Positions 47,822 through 58,349 of a stretch of 63,149 nt of DNA are shown piece after piece. The notes beneath the pieces are model-generated. The model worked only from the letters and a program-made list of their open reading frames with translations. It ran no database searches and had not been told where the DNA came from. The stretch covers positions 1 through 63,149 of the forward strand of contig JANQLT010000111.1 in NCBI GenBank assembly GCA_028280455.1, in the 5' to 3' direction. The position numbers were made by a program, and so were the translations under genes. The stretch is from Kiloniellales bacterium. Lineage in GTDB: Bacteria > Pseudomonadota > Alphaproteobacteria > Kiloniellales > JAKSDN01. The first letter of the stretch is position 1, and each line of letters opens with the position of its first letter.

Positions 47822-48852
47822 CGGCCGGCGCGCCGCGGCGCGTTGACGGCCAGGCGCCAAAGAGCCCGCTCGACGATCAGCGCCTGAGGACCGGTCCCCG
47901 TCTTGGCGTCGCCCTCGCAAGCGGTCAGCTCGACCAGAGCCGCGGCCAGACGTTGCGCGCCCCAGGCTTGGAGCTGCGCGCTGAAGGCGCCTTTCAGCTT
48001 CCAGAAGACAGCGGGCCGTAGCGTCGCCATGGCCCGCTCGACGGTCAGCCCGCCTTCCATCGCCGCGGCCGCTTGATGTAAGCGTTGAAAGTGGCGGCTC
48101 ACCGCGCGCAGCAGAGACACCGGCTGGGCGCCCGAGGCGCGGGCGCGCTCCAAGGCTCGCTCCAGGGCGCGGCGATCGCCGCCGGCCACCGCGAAGGCGA
48201 GGTCGTCCAAGGTCACCTCGGCGGAGTCGCCGACGCTCGCCAGGACATCCTCGAGCGTCACCTCGCCGCCCTCGGGGCCCTTGTACTGCACCAGCTTGTC
48301 CAGCTCCCGGCGCGACAAGAGCCGGTCGGAGCCCATGGAGCGCACCAGCGCGGCGAGCGCATCGCGGCCCACGGTCAAGCCGCTCTCGGCCAAGACCTCT
48401 TTGACCAGGGAGGGCAGCGATTTCTCGTCGTCCTGGTAGCAGGCGATCGACGCGGCCCGCTCGTGGCCTTCGAAGAGCTTGCGGATCGCCGAGCGCGGCG
48501 GCAGGTCGCCGGCCTCCACGACCAGCAGGCCGCCGCCCGGCTCACCGCCGAGGACGTCGGTCAAGCCGCCGGCCGCGTCGTCGCCGGCGTCGCGCAGCCG
48601 GACAACCGGCCGGCCGCCCGTCAGGGGTATCGAGGCCAGCTCGTCGGCCAAGCGGCGCGGATCGTCGGCCAGGTCGCGGCGGGTCAGCTCGACCACCGCG
48701 AAGGGATCGTCATGGCCGCCCGTCGCTTTCGCGACCAGGCCCTTGGCCCGCTCCGCCACCAGACCGGCATCCGGGCCGTAGAACAGGACCGCCACGACCC
48801 CTCCCTTGGGATCCGCCAGGAATCGGTCAGCCTCGGCCCCTTTGAGAATCAC
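47818..48852 (-). CDS. holA: DNA polymerase III delta subunit
   Basis: A 344-aa clamp-loader subunit that opens the beta clamp. MILKGAEADRFLADPKGGVV and LFYGPDAGLVAERAKGLV match the alphaproteobacterial HolA start. DRLLSRRELDKLVQYKG is the most recognisable conserved block; VSLLRAVSRHFQRLHQAAA belongs to the C-terminal collar domain. The stop codon TAG comes from the end of a palindromic repeat element. lptE lies 31 bases upstream on the same strand. Confidence 0.92.
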   Translation of the reverse strand: MILKGAEADRFLADPKGGVVAVLFYGPDAGLVAERAKGLVAKATGGHDDPFAVVELTRRDLADDPRRLADELASIPLTGGRPVVRLRDAGDDAAGGLTDVLGGEPGGGLLVVEAGDLPPRSAIRKLFEGHERAASIACYQDDEKSLPSLVKEVLAESGLTVGRDALAALVRSMGSDRLLSRRELDKLVQYKGPEGGEVTLEDVLASVGDSAEVTLDDLAFAVAGGDRRALERALERARASGAQPVSLLRAVSRHFQRLHQAAAAMEGGLTVERAMATLRPAVFWKLKGAFSAQLQAWGAQRLAAALVELTACEGDAKTGTGPQALIVERALWRLAVNAPRRAGR

Positions 48853-48883
48853 CCTGCGCTCGCTGTAGCGGGTCTCGCCGCCG

Positions 48884-49417
48884 TCATTCCTCGTTCTGCC
48901 GAGTCAGGAAGATCGCCACCTGCGCCCGAATCTCGTCTGCCAGCTCGCGCAAGCCGCGCTCCCGCGCGTTCTGCTCCGAAACCTGTGTGGCGTACTGCGA
49001 CTCCAGGATGTTGTAGCTGTTGACCGAGCGCGTCGTGCCGCGAAGCACCGTTTGCTTGCCCCCCTGCAAGAACAGCTCGTAGTCGGCGATCATGCTGAGG
49101 TCGGCGCGCGTCGCCGTCTCGTCGCTGCGCAAGGCCAACTGGCGCTCCGACTCCCGCAGCACGACTTCGAGGCGATAGCGCGGCTGGCTCGGCTGGCCGT
49201 TGGGGTTGAAACGATCGCGCAGAAGATTGTGCAGCTGCTGACCGGTGCGGTCGGACAGCGACACGATTCGAACCGTGCCGAGCTCGTCGTAGGTCGACAA
49301 ACTGCCTTCGGTCTTCTCGGCGTAGAGCGGCCGGAAGTTGCAGGCGGCGACGACAGCCGCCAAGCCCAGTACCAGGCCGAAGCGACTCCAGCCGGCCATG
49401 CGCTCAAACCACGACAT
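48884..49417 (-). CDS. lptE: LPS assembly lipoprotein LptE
   Basis: A 177-aa outer-membrane lipoprotein that plugs LptD in LPS export. The signal [14 protein letters not shown] ends in lipobox cysteine C26. [10 protein letters not shown] after it is characteristic of alphaproteobacterial Lpt[12 protein letters not shown] and [19 protein letters not shown] form the sheet. ATG 49417 lies inside the 3' end of leuS (14-base overlap). The leuS-lptE-holA order is the usual one. Confidence 0.92.
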   Translation of the reverse strand: MSWFERMAGWSRFGLVLGLAAVVAACNFRPLYAEKTEGSLSTYDELGTVRIVSLSDRTGQQLHNLLRDRFNPNGQPSQPRYRLEVVLRESERQLALRSDETATRADLSMIADYELFLQGGKQTVLRGTTRSVNSYNILESQYATQVSEQNARERGLRELADEIRAQVAIFLTRQNEE

Positions 49418-51980
49418 TGACGATCCGATTCCGCACCACAATGACGCGCCGGGGTGCCCGGCCCTCCAAGACACGCTGCACCGCCGGGTGGGCCAGGGCC
49501 GTCTGCTCGGCCACCGCTTCCTCGACGTCGAGCGGCAGGCTCAAGGTCGTACGCAGCTTGCCGTTGACCTGCACGGCGACGGTGACGCTCTCCTCGATCG
49601 TCAGCGTGCTGTCCGCTTCGGGCCAGGGCTGAGTGACCAGCAGGCCGTCGCGGCCCAAGCTCTGCCACAGCTCCTCGGCGACATGCGGGATCATAGGCGC
49701 GGCCAGCCGCAACAGCGTCTCCGCGGTCTCCCGCAAGGCCCAGAGGTCGCCCTCGCCATCGGCCTCGAAGGCACTGATCGCGTTCGCCAATTCGTAAAGC
49801 CGGGCGACCGCGCGGTTGAAATGGAAGCTGTCGATATCCTCGGTGACCGCGGCGATGGCCTTGTGTGCCTTGCGCCGCAGGTCCATGGCGGACTCGCCGA
49901 AGGCCGAGGGCAGGCCGCTGTCGAAGCTCTGCGCCGACGGGCAGCGCGCCGCCGCGTCGCCGACCAGCCGCCAGACGCGGTTGACGAAACGATAGGCGCC
50001 TTCGACGCCGGCGTCGGTCCACTCCAGGTCGCGGTCCGGCGGGCTGTCCGACAGCATGAAGAGCCGCGCGGTGTCGGCGCCGTAGGTGGCGATGATCGCC
50101 TCGGGATCGATGACGTTGCGCTTCGACTTGGACATCGATTCCGAACGCCCGATGGTCACCGGCCGGCCGCCCTCGAGTGTGGTCGCGCCGCCGGCGTCCT
50201 TGCGCACCTGTTCGGGATAGAGCCAAGCGCCCTTCTCGTCGCGATAGGTCTCGTGACAGACCATGCCCTGGGTGAAGAGGCCGGCGAAGGGCTCGTCCAG
50301 GTCCAGGTGGTCGCCGCGCCGCATCGCCCGCGTGTAGAAGCGCGAATAGAGCAGGTGCAGGATCGCGTGCTCGATGCCGCCGATGTACTGGTCGACCGGC
50401 AGCCAGTAGTCGACGTCGGCGCGCTCGACCGGCCGCTCCGCCCGCGGCGAGCAGAAGCGCGCGAAGTACCAGGAGGAATCGACGAAGGTGTCCATGGTGT
50501 CGCTGTCGCGCCGCGCCGGCTTGCCGCAACGCGGACAGTCGACCTGCTTCCAGGTCGGGTGGTGGTCCAGCGGGTTGCCGGGTTTGTCGAAGCTGACGTC
50601 GTCCGGCAGCAGCACCGGCAGATCGGCCTTGGGAACGGGCACGATGCCGCAGTCCTCGCAATGGATCACCGGGATCGGGCAGCCCCAATAGCGCTGGCGC
50701 GAGACGCCCCAATCGCGCAGCCGGTACTGGATCGCGCCGCGGCCGATGCCATCGGCCTCGAAGCGCTCGATGACCTTGGCCTTGGCGTCCTCGACGGTCA
50801 GCTCGTCGAGGAAGCCGGAGTTCACGATCCGGCCTTCGCCGAGATAGGCCTCGTCGCCGAGCTCGTAGCCGGCCGGGTCGATCTCGGCAGGCAGCACCAC
50901 CGGGAAGACCTCGAGCCCGTACTTGCGGGCGAAGTCCATGTCGCGCTGGTCGTGGCCGGGGCAACCGAAGATCGCGCCGGTGCCGTAGTCCATCAGCACG
51001 AAGTTGGCGACGTAGAGCGGCACGCTCTTGTCCGCAATGAAGGGGTGACGGACGCGAATGCCGGTGTCGTAGCCGCGCTTCTCCGCCGTCTCGATCGCCT
51101 CTTCGTTGGTCGCCTCGCTGTTGCAGAGAGCGACGAAGTCGGCCAACTCGCTGTCGGTTTCCGCCAGAGACGCCGTCAAGGGGTGGTTCGGCGAGAGAGC
51201 GCCGAAGGTCATGCCGAAGATGGTGTCCGGCCGCGTCGTATAGACCTCCAGCTTTTCGTCCCGGCCTTCCAGCTCGAAGGTGATGAAGGCGCCCGAGGAG
51301 CGGCCGATCCAGTTGCGCTGCATCAGACGGACCCGCTCCGGCCAGCGCTCCATGGTCTCGAGGCGCTCGAGCAGGTCGTCGGCGAAGGCGGTGATCTTGA
51401 AGAACCACTGGGACAAGGTGCGCTTCTCGACCACCGCGCCGGAGCGCCAGCCGCGGCCGTCGATCACCTGCTCGTTGGCCAGCACCGTCTGGTCGACCGG
51501 GTCCCAGTTGACCAGCGACTCCTTTTTGTAGGCGAGGCCCGCCTCGAGGAAGTCGAGGAACAGGGTCTGCTGGTGCGCGTAGTAGCCGGGATGGCAGGTG
51601 GCGATCTCGCGGCTCCAGTCGATCGACAGGCCGAGCGCCTTGAGCTGGCCGCGCATCGTCGCGATGTTTTCGTAGGTCCAGTCGCGCGGATGGATCTTGC
51701 GCTCCATCGCCGCGTTCTCGGCCGGCAGGCCAAAGGCGTCCCAGCCCATGGGATGCAGGACGTTGAAGCCCCGCGCCATTTTGTAGCGCGCGACCACGTC
51801 GCCCATGGTGTAGTTGCGGACATGGCCCATGTGGATGCGCCCCGAGGGGTAGGGGAACATCTCGAGCACGTAGTACTTGGGCTTGTCGCCCGGGGGCGCG
51901 GCGGCGAAGCAGTCGGCCTCGTCCCAGGCCTGCTGCCACTTGGCCTCGGTCTCTTTGACGTTGTAGCGCTCGTTGCTCAT
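49404..51980 (-). CDS. leuS: Leucyl-tRNA synthetase
   Basis: An 858-aa class I synthetase. The HIGH-type motif appears as [20 protein letters not shown] near residue 43, KMSKS as [14 protein letters not shown] near residue 620, and the CP1 editing domain between includes [39 protein letters not shown] zinc cysteines are present near residue 480. The C-terminal end is [11 protein letters not shown] 51980 fits the family start [15 protein letters not shown]. Confidence 0.97.
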   Translation of the reverse strand: MSNERYNVKETEAKWQQAWDEADCFAAAPPGDKPKYYVLEMFPYPSGRIHMGHVRNYTMGDVVARYKMARGFNVLHPMGWDAFGLPAENAAMERKIHPRDWTYENIATMRGQLKALGLSIDWSREIATCHPGYYAHQQTLFLDFLEAGLAYKKESLVNWDPVDQTVLANEQVIDGRGWRSGAVVEKRTLSQWFFKITAFADDLLERLETMERWPERVRLMQRNWIGRSSGAFITFELEGRDEKLEVYTTRPDTIFGMTFGALSPNHPLTASLAETDSELADFVALCNSEATNEEAIETAEKRGYDTGIRVRHPFIADKSVPLYVANFVLMDYGTGAIFGCPGHDQRDMDFARKYGLEVFPVVLPAEIDPAGYELGDEAYLGEGRIVNSGFLDELTVEDAKAKVIERFEADGIGRGAIQYRLRDWGVSRQRYWGCPIPVIHCEDCGIVPVPKADLPVLLPDDVSFDKPGNPLDHHPTWKQVDCPRCGKPARRDSDTMDTFVDSSWYFARFCSPRAERPVERADVDYWLPVDQYIGGIEHAILHLLYSRFYTRAMRRGDHLDLDEPFAGLFTQGMVCHETYRDEKGAWLYPEQVRKDAGGATTLEGGRPVTIGRSESMSKSKRNVIDPEAIIATYGADTARLFMLSDSPPDRDLEWTDAGVEGAYRFVNRVWRLVGDAAARCPSAQSFDSGLPSAFGESAMDLRRKAHKAIAAVTEDIDSFHFNRAVARLYELANAISAFEADGEGDLWALRETAETLLRLAAPMIPHVAEELWQSLGRDGLLVTQPWPEADSTLTIEESVTVAVQVNGKLRTTLSLPLDVEEAVAEQTALAHPAVQRVLEGRAPRRVIVVRNRIVNVVV

Positions 51981-52082
51981 GACTCAGCGGCCCTTCGCCG
52001 GGCCGTCATCGTGCCGCGCCGCGGCACGGCTGCGTTCCTGGCGGCTGTTACCCGAGATCCGGCGCCCGCGCCGCGCCCGCCG

Positions 52083-52628
52083 TCACTGGACGCCGGCGAT
52101 TCGAAGCTGGCGCGCCCGGACGAGAATCGCGTTCTCGAGATCGACAGTGGTCTTGTTCTCGACCCGGGCGTCGACCCAGACGCCCTGGTCGTGCAGCTCC
52201 TGCCGGAACACCGCGGCCCTGATGCCGTCGGCCCGCAGGTCGCGTCCGAGTATATAGACGTTGACTTTGAACCTCTCGTTGCGGGCCTCGGGGGGCGAGT
52301 ACCAGTCGGTGATGATCACGCCACCGAAGGGATCGGCCGAGGCCAAGGGCATGAAGGAGATGGTGTCGAGCGAGGCCCGCCAGAGATAGCTGTTGACCCC
52401 GATGCCCGCGCCGCCGGCCTGGCTGTTCTCCTCGATCGGGCCTTCGCTGCCGCCGAACAGGACCAGGCCCTCGTCGCCGAACACCGACTTCGGCGAGTCG
52501 TAGGTGGCGCCGCCCTTGGCGTCGGCCGAGCGCGGATAGACCGTGTCGTCGCTGCCGCAGGCCGCGAGCGCCAGCGCGAGGCCCGCCGCCATGCAAAGTG
52601 TCAGCTTGCGCGGAAGCCGAGCAGACAT
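52083..52628 (-). CDS. DUF3576-type lipoprotein
   Basis: A 181-aa predicted lipoprotein. The signal LTLCMAAGLALALAAC ends at C24. The domain contains GGAGIGVNSYLWRASLDTIS, FMPLASADPFGGVIITDWYS and VNVYILGRDLRADGIR, recognised as DUF3576, a family encoded next to leuS in alphaproteobacteria. An outer-membrane-associated role is likely but undefined. ATG 52628 is used because it begins just before the signal peptide; the frame is open a further 26 codons upstream. Confidence 0.88.
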   Translation of the reverse strand: MSARLPRKLTLCMAAGLALALAACGSDDTVYPRSADAKGGATYDSPKSVFGDEGLVLFGGSEGPIEENSQAGGAGIGVNSYLWRASLDTISFMPLASADPFGGVIITDWYSPPEARNERFKVNVYILGRDLRADGIRAAVFRQELHDQGVWVDARVENKTTVDLENAILVRARQLRIAGVQ

Positions 52629-52767
52629 GACCACCCTCCGATTCTCTTCCTGACTCACCCCATGGCGCGCGCTTCCTGCCCGCCGCCGCCAGTTCAATAG
52701 CCCCAAAACACGGGGTCTCGCAAGGGCGCCGGGCGCGGCCCCCCTCCCCGTCCGAGCTTTCGGGCGC

Positions 52768-53889
52768 TCAGGCCTGCCAGTCGAAGCGCGCCGCCATCTC
52801 CGGCGGCAGGCGCGACCAGGCCCGGCTCTGCTGGGCCGGGCTCAACACCTCGCGCCATTCGTCGCTGCGGCCCTTGCGCAGATGCACCACCTCGGCCTCC
52901 GCCTCGGCCGCGAAGGCGCTCTCGTCGATCTCGAAAAACTCAAGCACTTCAGCGAGATAGCCTTCCGGCTCCGTCAGGAAGCGCTCGAAGGTCAGAAAGC
53001 GGACCTCGAGATCGTGCTCGGCGCTCGCCGCGACCTCGAGCCAGGCCCGGATGAAGGCGACCTGGATCGCCAGGTAGTGCTCGATGCACCAGTCGAGCAG
53101 GTCGGCGAAGTCGCCGCGCAGGATGTCGCGCGGCGGCACCACCTTGCGCCAGATCGGCGCCATCAGCCGCATGGAGACGTCGTCGCGCACGAAATGCGCC
53201 CAGGACAGCGCCGCCTGGCGCGGGTCGCGGACGTGGAAGACCAGGCGGCGGACGCCCTGCTCGGCGAGAACCGCCAGGTTGTGGGCGCTGGCCGGGATAT
53301 GTTCCTTGGCGATCAGGCCGCCCTCGGCGGCGCTCTGCACCCGCGCCGGCAGCAGCGTGCAGTCGGGGAACAGGCCGATCGAGAGGTGGCTCTGGGCCAC
53401 GCCGAGGCCTTCCGCCAGGCGGTTCCAGATGCTCTCGCTGGCCGATTTCGGCAGGGTGTTGAGCAGGATCAGGGGCAGTTGCCGGGCCTTGCCGTCGTGG
53501 CGCCGGCGCATGAACTCCTCGGGCGTCGCGCGGATCGGGTTGAGCGGCACCAGCAGCTCGTCGCAGAGCTTCTGGGCCTCGGCCTGGCGGTCGCGGGCCA
53601 GCAGCAGGTTCACCAGAGGGCCGCGCACGTTGATGTTGCGCGGCATGCTCGGCAGCACCTCGTGGTAGATCGAGATCGCCCGGTCGAGGTAGGCCTCGGC
53701 CTGGGTGTCCTCGCCCTGCTGATAGGCGATCGAGGACAGCATGGTCAGGCTCTGGGCGTGGTGCGGGATGCCGATCAGGATCTGGCCGTAGATCTTCTTG
53801 GCCTCGTCCAGGCTGCCGGCGGCCTGGAGATTGCGGGCGGCTTCGAAAGCTGCCGAGACCGAGCCCGCCTGCTGGGCCAATTGCGCCAT
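52768..53889 (-). CDS. TPR and sulfotransferase-domain protein
   Basis: A 373-aa protein. Residues ~10-120 hold two to three TPR-like helix pairs (AARNLQAAGSLDEAKKIYGQ, YQQGEDTQAEAYLDRAI). The sulfotransferase fold follows: a modified PAPS loop, TLPKSASESIW near residue 145 where most have PKSGTT, and the 3'-phosphate site VFHVRDPRQAALSWAHFVR near residue 225. The altered loop may weaken or change cofactor use. Substrate unknown. The ATG at 53889 starts the helical region; the longer frame to 53982 is less likely. Confidence 0.78.
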   Translation of the reverse strand: MAQLAQQAGSVSAAFEAARNLQAAGSLDEAKKIYGQILIGIPHHAQSLTMLSSIAYQQGEDTQAEAYLDRAISIYHEVLPSMPRNINVRGPLVNLLLARDRQAEAQKLCDELLVPLNPIRATPEEFMRRRHDGKARQLPLILLNTLPKSASESIWNRLAEGLGVAQSHLSIGLFPDCTLLPARVQSAAEGGLIAKEHIPASAHNLAVLAEQGVRRLVFHVRDPRQAALSWAHFVRDDVSMRLMAPIWRKVVPPRDILRGDFADLLDWCIEHYLAIQVAFIRAWLEVAASAEHDLEVRFLTFERFLTEPEGYLAEVLEFFEIDESAFAAEAEAEVVHLRKGRSDEWREVLSPAQQSRAWSRLPPEMAARFDWQA

Positions 53890-54061
53890 CGAGCCTGCCT
53901 TCTTCGCCACCGGATCCGTGTTGCGGCGCGGGAGTATGGCGAAGCCCTCCGGCGCCGGCAAGCGGCGGCCGCCGGCACGCAAGCCGTTGGAACTGCGGCA
54001 TTGACGGCGGCGGACAGGGCCGGCAGAGAGAAGCCCACAGGTTGGTCTGGGAGCTTAAGCG

Positions 54062-54934
54062 GTGCCGGGAATCCTCTGGCTGGCGTCCTACCCGAAGTCG
54101 GGCAACACCTGGCTGCGGGCCTTCCTCGCCAACATGATCGCCGATCCGCCGGCGCCGGTGCCGATCAACAGCCTGCCGGAGCTGTTCCTCGGCGACAGCT
54201 TCCTGATGCACATCGAGCAGCTCACCGGCCGCAAGGCCGAGGAGATCGCGGCCGAGGAGATCCCGCAGCTCCGCCGGCGCGTTCACGAGTGGTTCGCGCG
54301 GTCGCGGCCCGACAACGCCATGGTCAAGACCCACAACGCCGTGATCCGGGTCGACGGGGTGCCGCTGATCACGCCCTCGGCCACCGCCGGCGCGATCTAT
54401 GTCGTCCGCAACCCACTGGATGTAGCGGTCTCCTTCGCCCACCACTACCAGATCAGCTATGACCGGGCGGTCGACTCGCTGGCCGACGAGGCCTACGTCC
54501 TGCCCCCCTCGGGCGGCCAGCTAACCCAGTATCTCGGCAGCTGGTCGGGCCACGTGCGCTCCTGGACCCGGGCGCCGGGCCTGCCCCTGCATGTCATGCG
54601 CTACGAGGACATGGCGGCACGCTCCTATCGCACCTTCGCCGACCTGGCCGCCTTCATGGGCCTGCCGGGCGACAAGGCCCGGGTCAAGAAAGCCGTACGT
54701 TTCAGCGGCTTCGGGGAGCTGAAGCGGCAGGAGAAGAAGGCCCGCTTCGTCGAGGCCCGGCCGGACGGCGCCAGCCCCTTCTTCCGCGAGGGCCGGGTCG
54801 GCGGCTGGCGCGAGGTCCTGAGCCCGGCCCAGGTCGAGCGCCTGGTCGCCAGCCAGGAAACCGAGATGCGCGCCCAGGGCTATCTGGACGAGGCCGGGCG
54901 GGTGCTCGACGAGGCCGGCAAGGTCGTGGCCTGA
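54062..54934 (+). CDS. Sulfotransferase domain protein
   Basis: A 290-aa cytosolic-type sulfotransferase transferring sulfate from PAPS to an acceptor. The 5'-PSB loop WLASYPKSGNTWLRAFLANM is right at the N-terminus; the catalytic His region is VKTHNA near residue 90, and the 3'-PB motif is YVVRNPLDVAVSFAHHY near residue 118. The C-terminal GWREVLSPAQVERL resembles the KxxxTVxxF/GxxGxWK region. GTG start at 54062. It diverges from the TPR-sulfotransferase-like gene, with 172 bases between. Confidence 0.85.
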   Translation: MPGILWLASYPKSGNTWLRAFLANMIADPPAPVPINSLPELFLGDSFLMHIEQLTGRKAEEIAAEEIPQLRRRVHEWFARSRPDNAMVKTHNAVIRVDGVPLITPSATAGAIYVVRNPLDVAVSFAHHYQISYDRAVDSLADEAYVLPPSGGQLTQYLGSWSGHVRSWTRAPGLPLHVMRYEDMAARSYRTFADLAAFMGLPGDKARVKKAVRFSGFGELKRQEKKARFVEARPDGASPFFREGRVGGWREVLSPAQVERLVASQETEMRAQGYLDEAGRVLDEAGKVVA

Positions 54935-55248
54935 GGCCCCCGCCGGCCGCTCTTGTCCCCTTCTTGTCCCCTCTGGGCTCGGCCCCAAGGCCTAGGAATA
55001 GGCGCATTTCCGCCCGCTTTGCCCGGTTTCTGTGTCTGCTTTGCCACAGTGGTGACTTTTTGCCACGTTTGCCGGCCCGGAGCCTTGACCTGATCGAGAG
55101 CCGGAGGCTTCAATTGCCGCGTTCTCGCAGGTTAGCGGGGATGTTTCGCTCGATTCCCGACGGGAGCTGCTTTTAGTCGCTTCGGCGGGGGGCAAATCGA
55201 CGGAAACTCTAGATCTAGGGATCCAACCGTAGCAGGGACATAGCAGCG
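54935..55248. other. Porin upstream region
   Basis: This 314-base non-coding stretch is less GC-rich than its surroundings. A promoter-like TTGACC (55085-55090) and TTCAAT (55109-55114) are 18 bases apart, which would give a ~130-base 5' leader for the porin. No gene or riboswitch was recognised. Confidence 0.45.
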
Positions 55249-56529
55249 ATGAAGAGAAATCTGTTGACGACGACAGCTCTCGTCACCGCCGGGGTTCTCG
55301 CGGCGCCGACTGCCTTCGCTGAAGAGGGCATCAAGCTCGGCATTGGCGGTTACATGAATAACTACATCGGCGCAGGCGATCTCAGCAGTGGTGGGAACGA
55401 CTTTGCCGAGACTGCGTTATTCAGTGACGGCGAGGTTTGGTTCACCGGTGAGACGACTCTGGATAACGGCCTGACCTTCGGTGCCAACATCCAGCTTGAG
55501 GCGTTCTCCTCGGGCGACCAGATCGACGAGAACTTTGGCTATATGGAGGGCGGATTCGGCCGCTTGCAGTTCGGCTCCGAGAACACGGCTGCATACCTCA
55601 TGCAGTACTCGGCTCCGAACGTCGGCGCGCCGATCAACTCTGGCTGGGTGACGGTGTTCATCCCGAAGCCTGCCGGTCACAACGCCGGCTTCCGTACGCC
55701 GGGTCTGTCGACCTTCCTCGACACCGGTAACGACGAAAACACCCTGACCTACTTCACGCCGCGTCTGTTCGGCTTCCAGGTCGGTGTGTCCTATCAGGCG
55801 GCCCTGGCCTTCTCCGGCGAGGGTAAGAACAACCCCGCCGACGAGGACACCGAGTATCGCCACGGTGTGGCGGTCGGCGTGAACTTCGTCGAGTCCTTCG
55901 GCGGTGTCGACATCGCCTTGGCCGGTGGCTATCGCCGCGCCGAGGGTCCGGACACGGACATCACCGCGATCAACCCGACGGGCCTGTCGAACTCGAACGG
56001 CGCTGCCCAGAAGGTCTTCACGATCGATCGGCCTGACATGCAGCAGGTCTCCGGTGGCGTGAACATCGGCTTCGCCGGTTTCACCCTCGGTGGCTCGATC
56101 GCCGCTGAGATCGACGGTCGCGTCACGGCGACGACCTCGTCCTTCAGCACCTCGACGGTCAATGCCACCACGTCCGGCACGATCGGCGGCTTCGCTCTGC
56201 CGGGTCCCTTCCCGGCCGGCACGCAGCCGCTGGCCTTCTCGAGCTTCACCAGCGGTGCGATCTCGACCGAAGGTTGGTCGTGGGATGCGGGTGCTTCCTA
56301 CAGCACCGGCCCCTGGACCTTCGGCATCGCCTACATCCACGGTGAAGTGGAAGGCAGCGTGACCACGCCTGGCGACGACGAGCTCGATGCCTTCTCTGGC
56401 GGCATCGAATACGCCGTCGGCCCCGGCATCACCGCCAGCGTTACCGGCATGTACGGTGACTGGGACGAGGAAGGCGGTGGAGAGAACGAGGGCTACCTCG
56501 GCATCGTCGGCGTCTCCTTCGGGTTCTGA
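55249..56529 (+). CDS. Outer-membrane porin
   Basis: A 426-aa beta-barrel porin of the general Gram-negative type. The signal peptide is KRNLLTTTALVTAGVLAAP, with cleavage after AFA near residue 24. The mature protein is typical: alternating strands such as GIKLGIGGYMNNYIG, EVWFTGETTLDNGLTFGAN and FGRLQFGSENTAAYLMQYS (loop 3 area), and a final strand GYLGIVGVSFGF ending in phenylalanine, the Bam recognition signature. Codon choice uses more GGT and GTC than neighbours, suggesting high expression. A strong terminator follows. Confidence 0.92.
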   Translation: MKRNLLTTTALVTAGVLAAPTAFAEEGIKLGIGGYMNNYIGAGDLSSGGNDFAETALFSDGEVWFTGETTLDNGLTFGANIQLEAFSSGDQIDENFGYMEGGFGRLQFGSENTAAYLMQYSAPNVGAPINSGWVTVFIPKPAGHNAGFRTPGLSTFLDTGNDENTLTYFTPRLFGFQVGVSYQAALAFSGEGKNNPADEDTEYRHGVAVGVNFVESFGGVDIALAGGYRRAEGPDTDITAINPTGLSNSNGAAQKVFTIDRPDMQQVSGGVNIGFAGFTLGGSIAAEIDGRVTATTSSFSTSTVNATTSGTIGGFALPGPFPAGTQPLAFSSFTSGAISTEGWSWDAGASYSTGPWTFGIAYIHGEVEGSVTTPGDDELDAFSGGIEYAVGPGITASVTGMYGDWDEEGGGENEGYLGIVGVSFGF

Positions 56530-56564
56530 CGACGTAACCTCCGCAGAGAGGGAATCCTTCATGA

Positions 56565-56597
56565 GGGGGCGGACCTTGGTCCGCCCCCGATTTCTTT
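56565..56597 (+). terminator. Intrinsic terminator after the porin
   Basis: GGGGGCGGACC and GGTCCGCCCCC pair around a TT centre (56565-56588), followed by GATTTCTTT. Confidence 0.88.
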
Positions 56598-56726
56598 GGT
56601 TCGAGAGCCGGCGAAGGCTGTCGACCAAGAGCACCGCCGGGCCGGCCGCGATCCGTGAGAGTTGCGCCCGTGCTGCAAAGAGCAGCATCACGAGCTGTGC
56701 GCCTGCATGAAGGCGCAGCGAACCCA

Positions 56727-58349
56727 TCAAATCGTGTTTGGCTTCAATGCTTCGATCAGACTCCCCATGTGCGATCGATAGTTCTTCCAGCGGCCAACGG
56801 CCGCCGCGGTGATCGGCTGGCGAACCTGCAATTGGCTGGCGGTGTGGATCGGTCGATCCGCGCTGGGAGGGCTCAAGCATGGCGGCTCCCAGGACAGTCC
56901 GAGGTCATCGATCAGGCGAGCGATGCAACCGTCCGGGTCCGTAACGAGATCCTCATAATCGACTTCAATCAATGACCCGGGCGGCAACACGGTGCGCCAA
57001 TGCGCCATCAGCCGTTCACAGGCCCCGTAGGCGACGGCGATGTCGCCCAGATCGTTCGCGAAGGGGATATTGCCGGCGAAGTTCTGGAAATAGATCGAGA
57101 GGCAAGTGTCGCGCGGATCGCGCCGACAGTAGACCACTTTCGCGTTTGGAAAGAGGACCGAGATGAGGCCGAGGTGTAGAAAGTTCATGGGCAACTTGTC
57201 GGTCACGAGGGCGGCGGTGCGGTCGACCTCGGCCAGCGCCTCCGAATAGCCCCGGGCAACGGCTTCTAGCCGCTCGGCTGTGATCGATGCCCAGTCCGTT
57301 GGATAGCCGGGCAGTTCGTCTATCAGGCGCGGCAGAGCTTCCAGCTCGCCGCCGCCGCTTACGGCGCTGTGCGCAGCGATGATCTGCTCGACAAGTGTCG
57401 TGCCCGAACGCGGCATGCCGACGATGAAGATCGGCTGCGGCTCGGACGCCGAAAGGACACGGTGGTTGCTGGCGAAGCCCGGCGGGAAGGCGGCCGCGAT
57501 CTCCGCGACCTGGCGGTCAAAGGCCTGCCGATCGAAGCTGTGGCCGCGTCGCCGTTGCCTTTCCAAGGCCAGCAGATTGAACTTCGCGAAGTGATGAAAG
57601 GCCGCGTCGTATTCCCTGGCCCGATCGTGCAGGAAGCCGAGCGCGCTGTGCGTGGTTATCGCATCGTCTGTCGGCATCGAGCCGGAATGAAGCCGCTGCC
57701 TGAAGGCCTCGACGACGTCCGGTGCGACGGCCCCTCCCGCGACCTTGGCGATCAGGGCTAGCTGGTAGAATGCCTTGGCGTAACCGGGTTGCCGCTCGAG
57801 CGCTTGGCGATAACGCTCTGCGGCCGCGACGCTGTCCCCCTCAGCCGCGCTCACTAGACCAAGACCGAGGTATGCGGCAGGCAGATCAGGCTTGAGCGCG
57901 ATCGCTCGGCGGTAGGCCGCCTTGGCCTGCTCCATCGCGTTAGCCATGCGCGACAGGTTGCCCAGGTTGACCTGCAACTCGGCGACCTGCGGCTTGAGGC
58001 GCGCCGCCTCCTGCGCCGCGCTCACTGCCTCCTGACGGCGACCGAGGCCGCTCAAGGCCAAAGCCAGCGCGTTGTAGAGGCCGGCATCGCGAGCGCCACT
58101 GGCGACTGCCGGCTCGACAACGCTGAGCGCCTCGCGGTTCCTTCCGAGTTGGAGCAGGCTGAGGGCGAGGTAGCCCGCCAGGCGTGTGTCGCTGCGGTAT
58201 TTGCCGAGCAGTATGCGATAGGTCTTCGCTGCGGCGTCGAGCTCTCCTCTTGCTTGTAGCGCCATCGCCTGTGCCAGTGCCCGTTGGTCCGTCTTGGAGT
58301 AAGCGTGGCTGTCCCTTGCTCGCGCCATCTCAGTTCGCCGACATCTCAC
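56727..58349 (-). CDS. TPR-containing sulfotransferase
   Basis: A 540-aa protein. Residues ~20-220 are about five TPRs (for example AYRRAIALKPDLPAAYLGLG and AERYRQALERQPGYAKAFY). The sulfotransferase domain begins with PAPS loop PIFIVGMPRSGTTLVEQII near residue 306 and has the 3'-PB motif VVYCRRDPRDTCLSIYFQNF near residue 405. This is the tyrosylprotein-sulfotransferase-like TPR family, acceptor unknown. The GTG start at 58349 overlaps the OGT stop as GTGA, so the two are translationally coupled; ATG 58328 is an alternative start. Confidence 0.87.
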   Translation of the reverse strand: MRCRRTEMARARDSHAYSKTDQRALAQAMALQARGELDAAAKTYRILLGKYRSDTRLAGYLALSLLQLGRNREALSVVEPAVASGARDAGLYNALALALSGLGRRQEAVSAAQEAARLKPQVAELQVNLGNLSRMANAMEQAKAAYRRAIALKPDLPAAYLGLGLVSAAEGDSVAAAERYRQALERQPGYAKAFYQLALIAKVAGGAVAPDVVEAFRQRLHSGSMPTDDAITTHSALGFLHDRAREYDAAFHHFAKFNLLALERQRRRGHSFDRQAFDRQVAEIAAAFPPGFASNHRVLSASEPQPIFIVGMPRSGTTLVEQIIAAHSAVSGGGELEALPRLIDELPGYPTDWASITAERLEAVARGYSEALAEVDRTAALVTDKLPMNFLHLGLISVLFPNAKVVYCRRDPRDTCLSIYFQNFAGNIPFANDLGDIAVAYGACERLMAHWRTVLPPGSLIEVDYEDLVTDPDGCIARLIDDLGLSWEPPCLSPPSADRPIHTASQLQVRQPITAAAVGRWKNYRSHMGSLIEALKPNTI

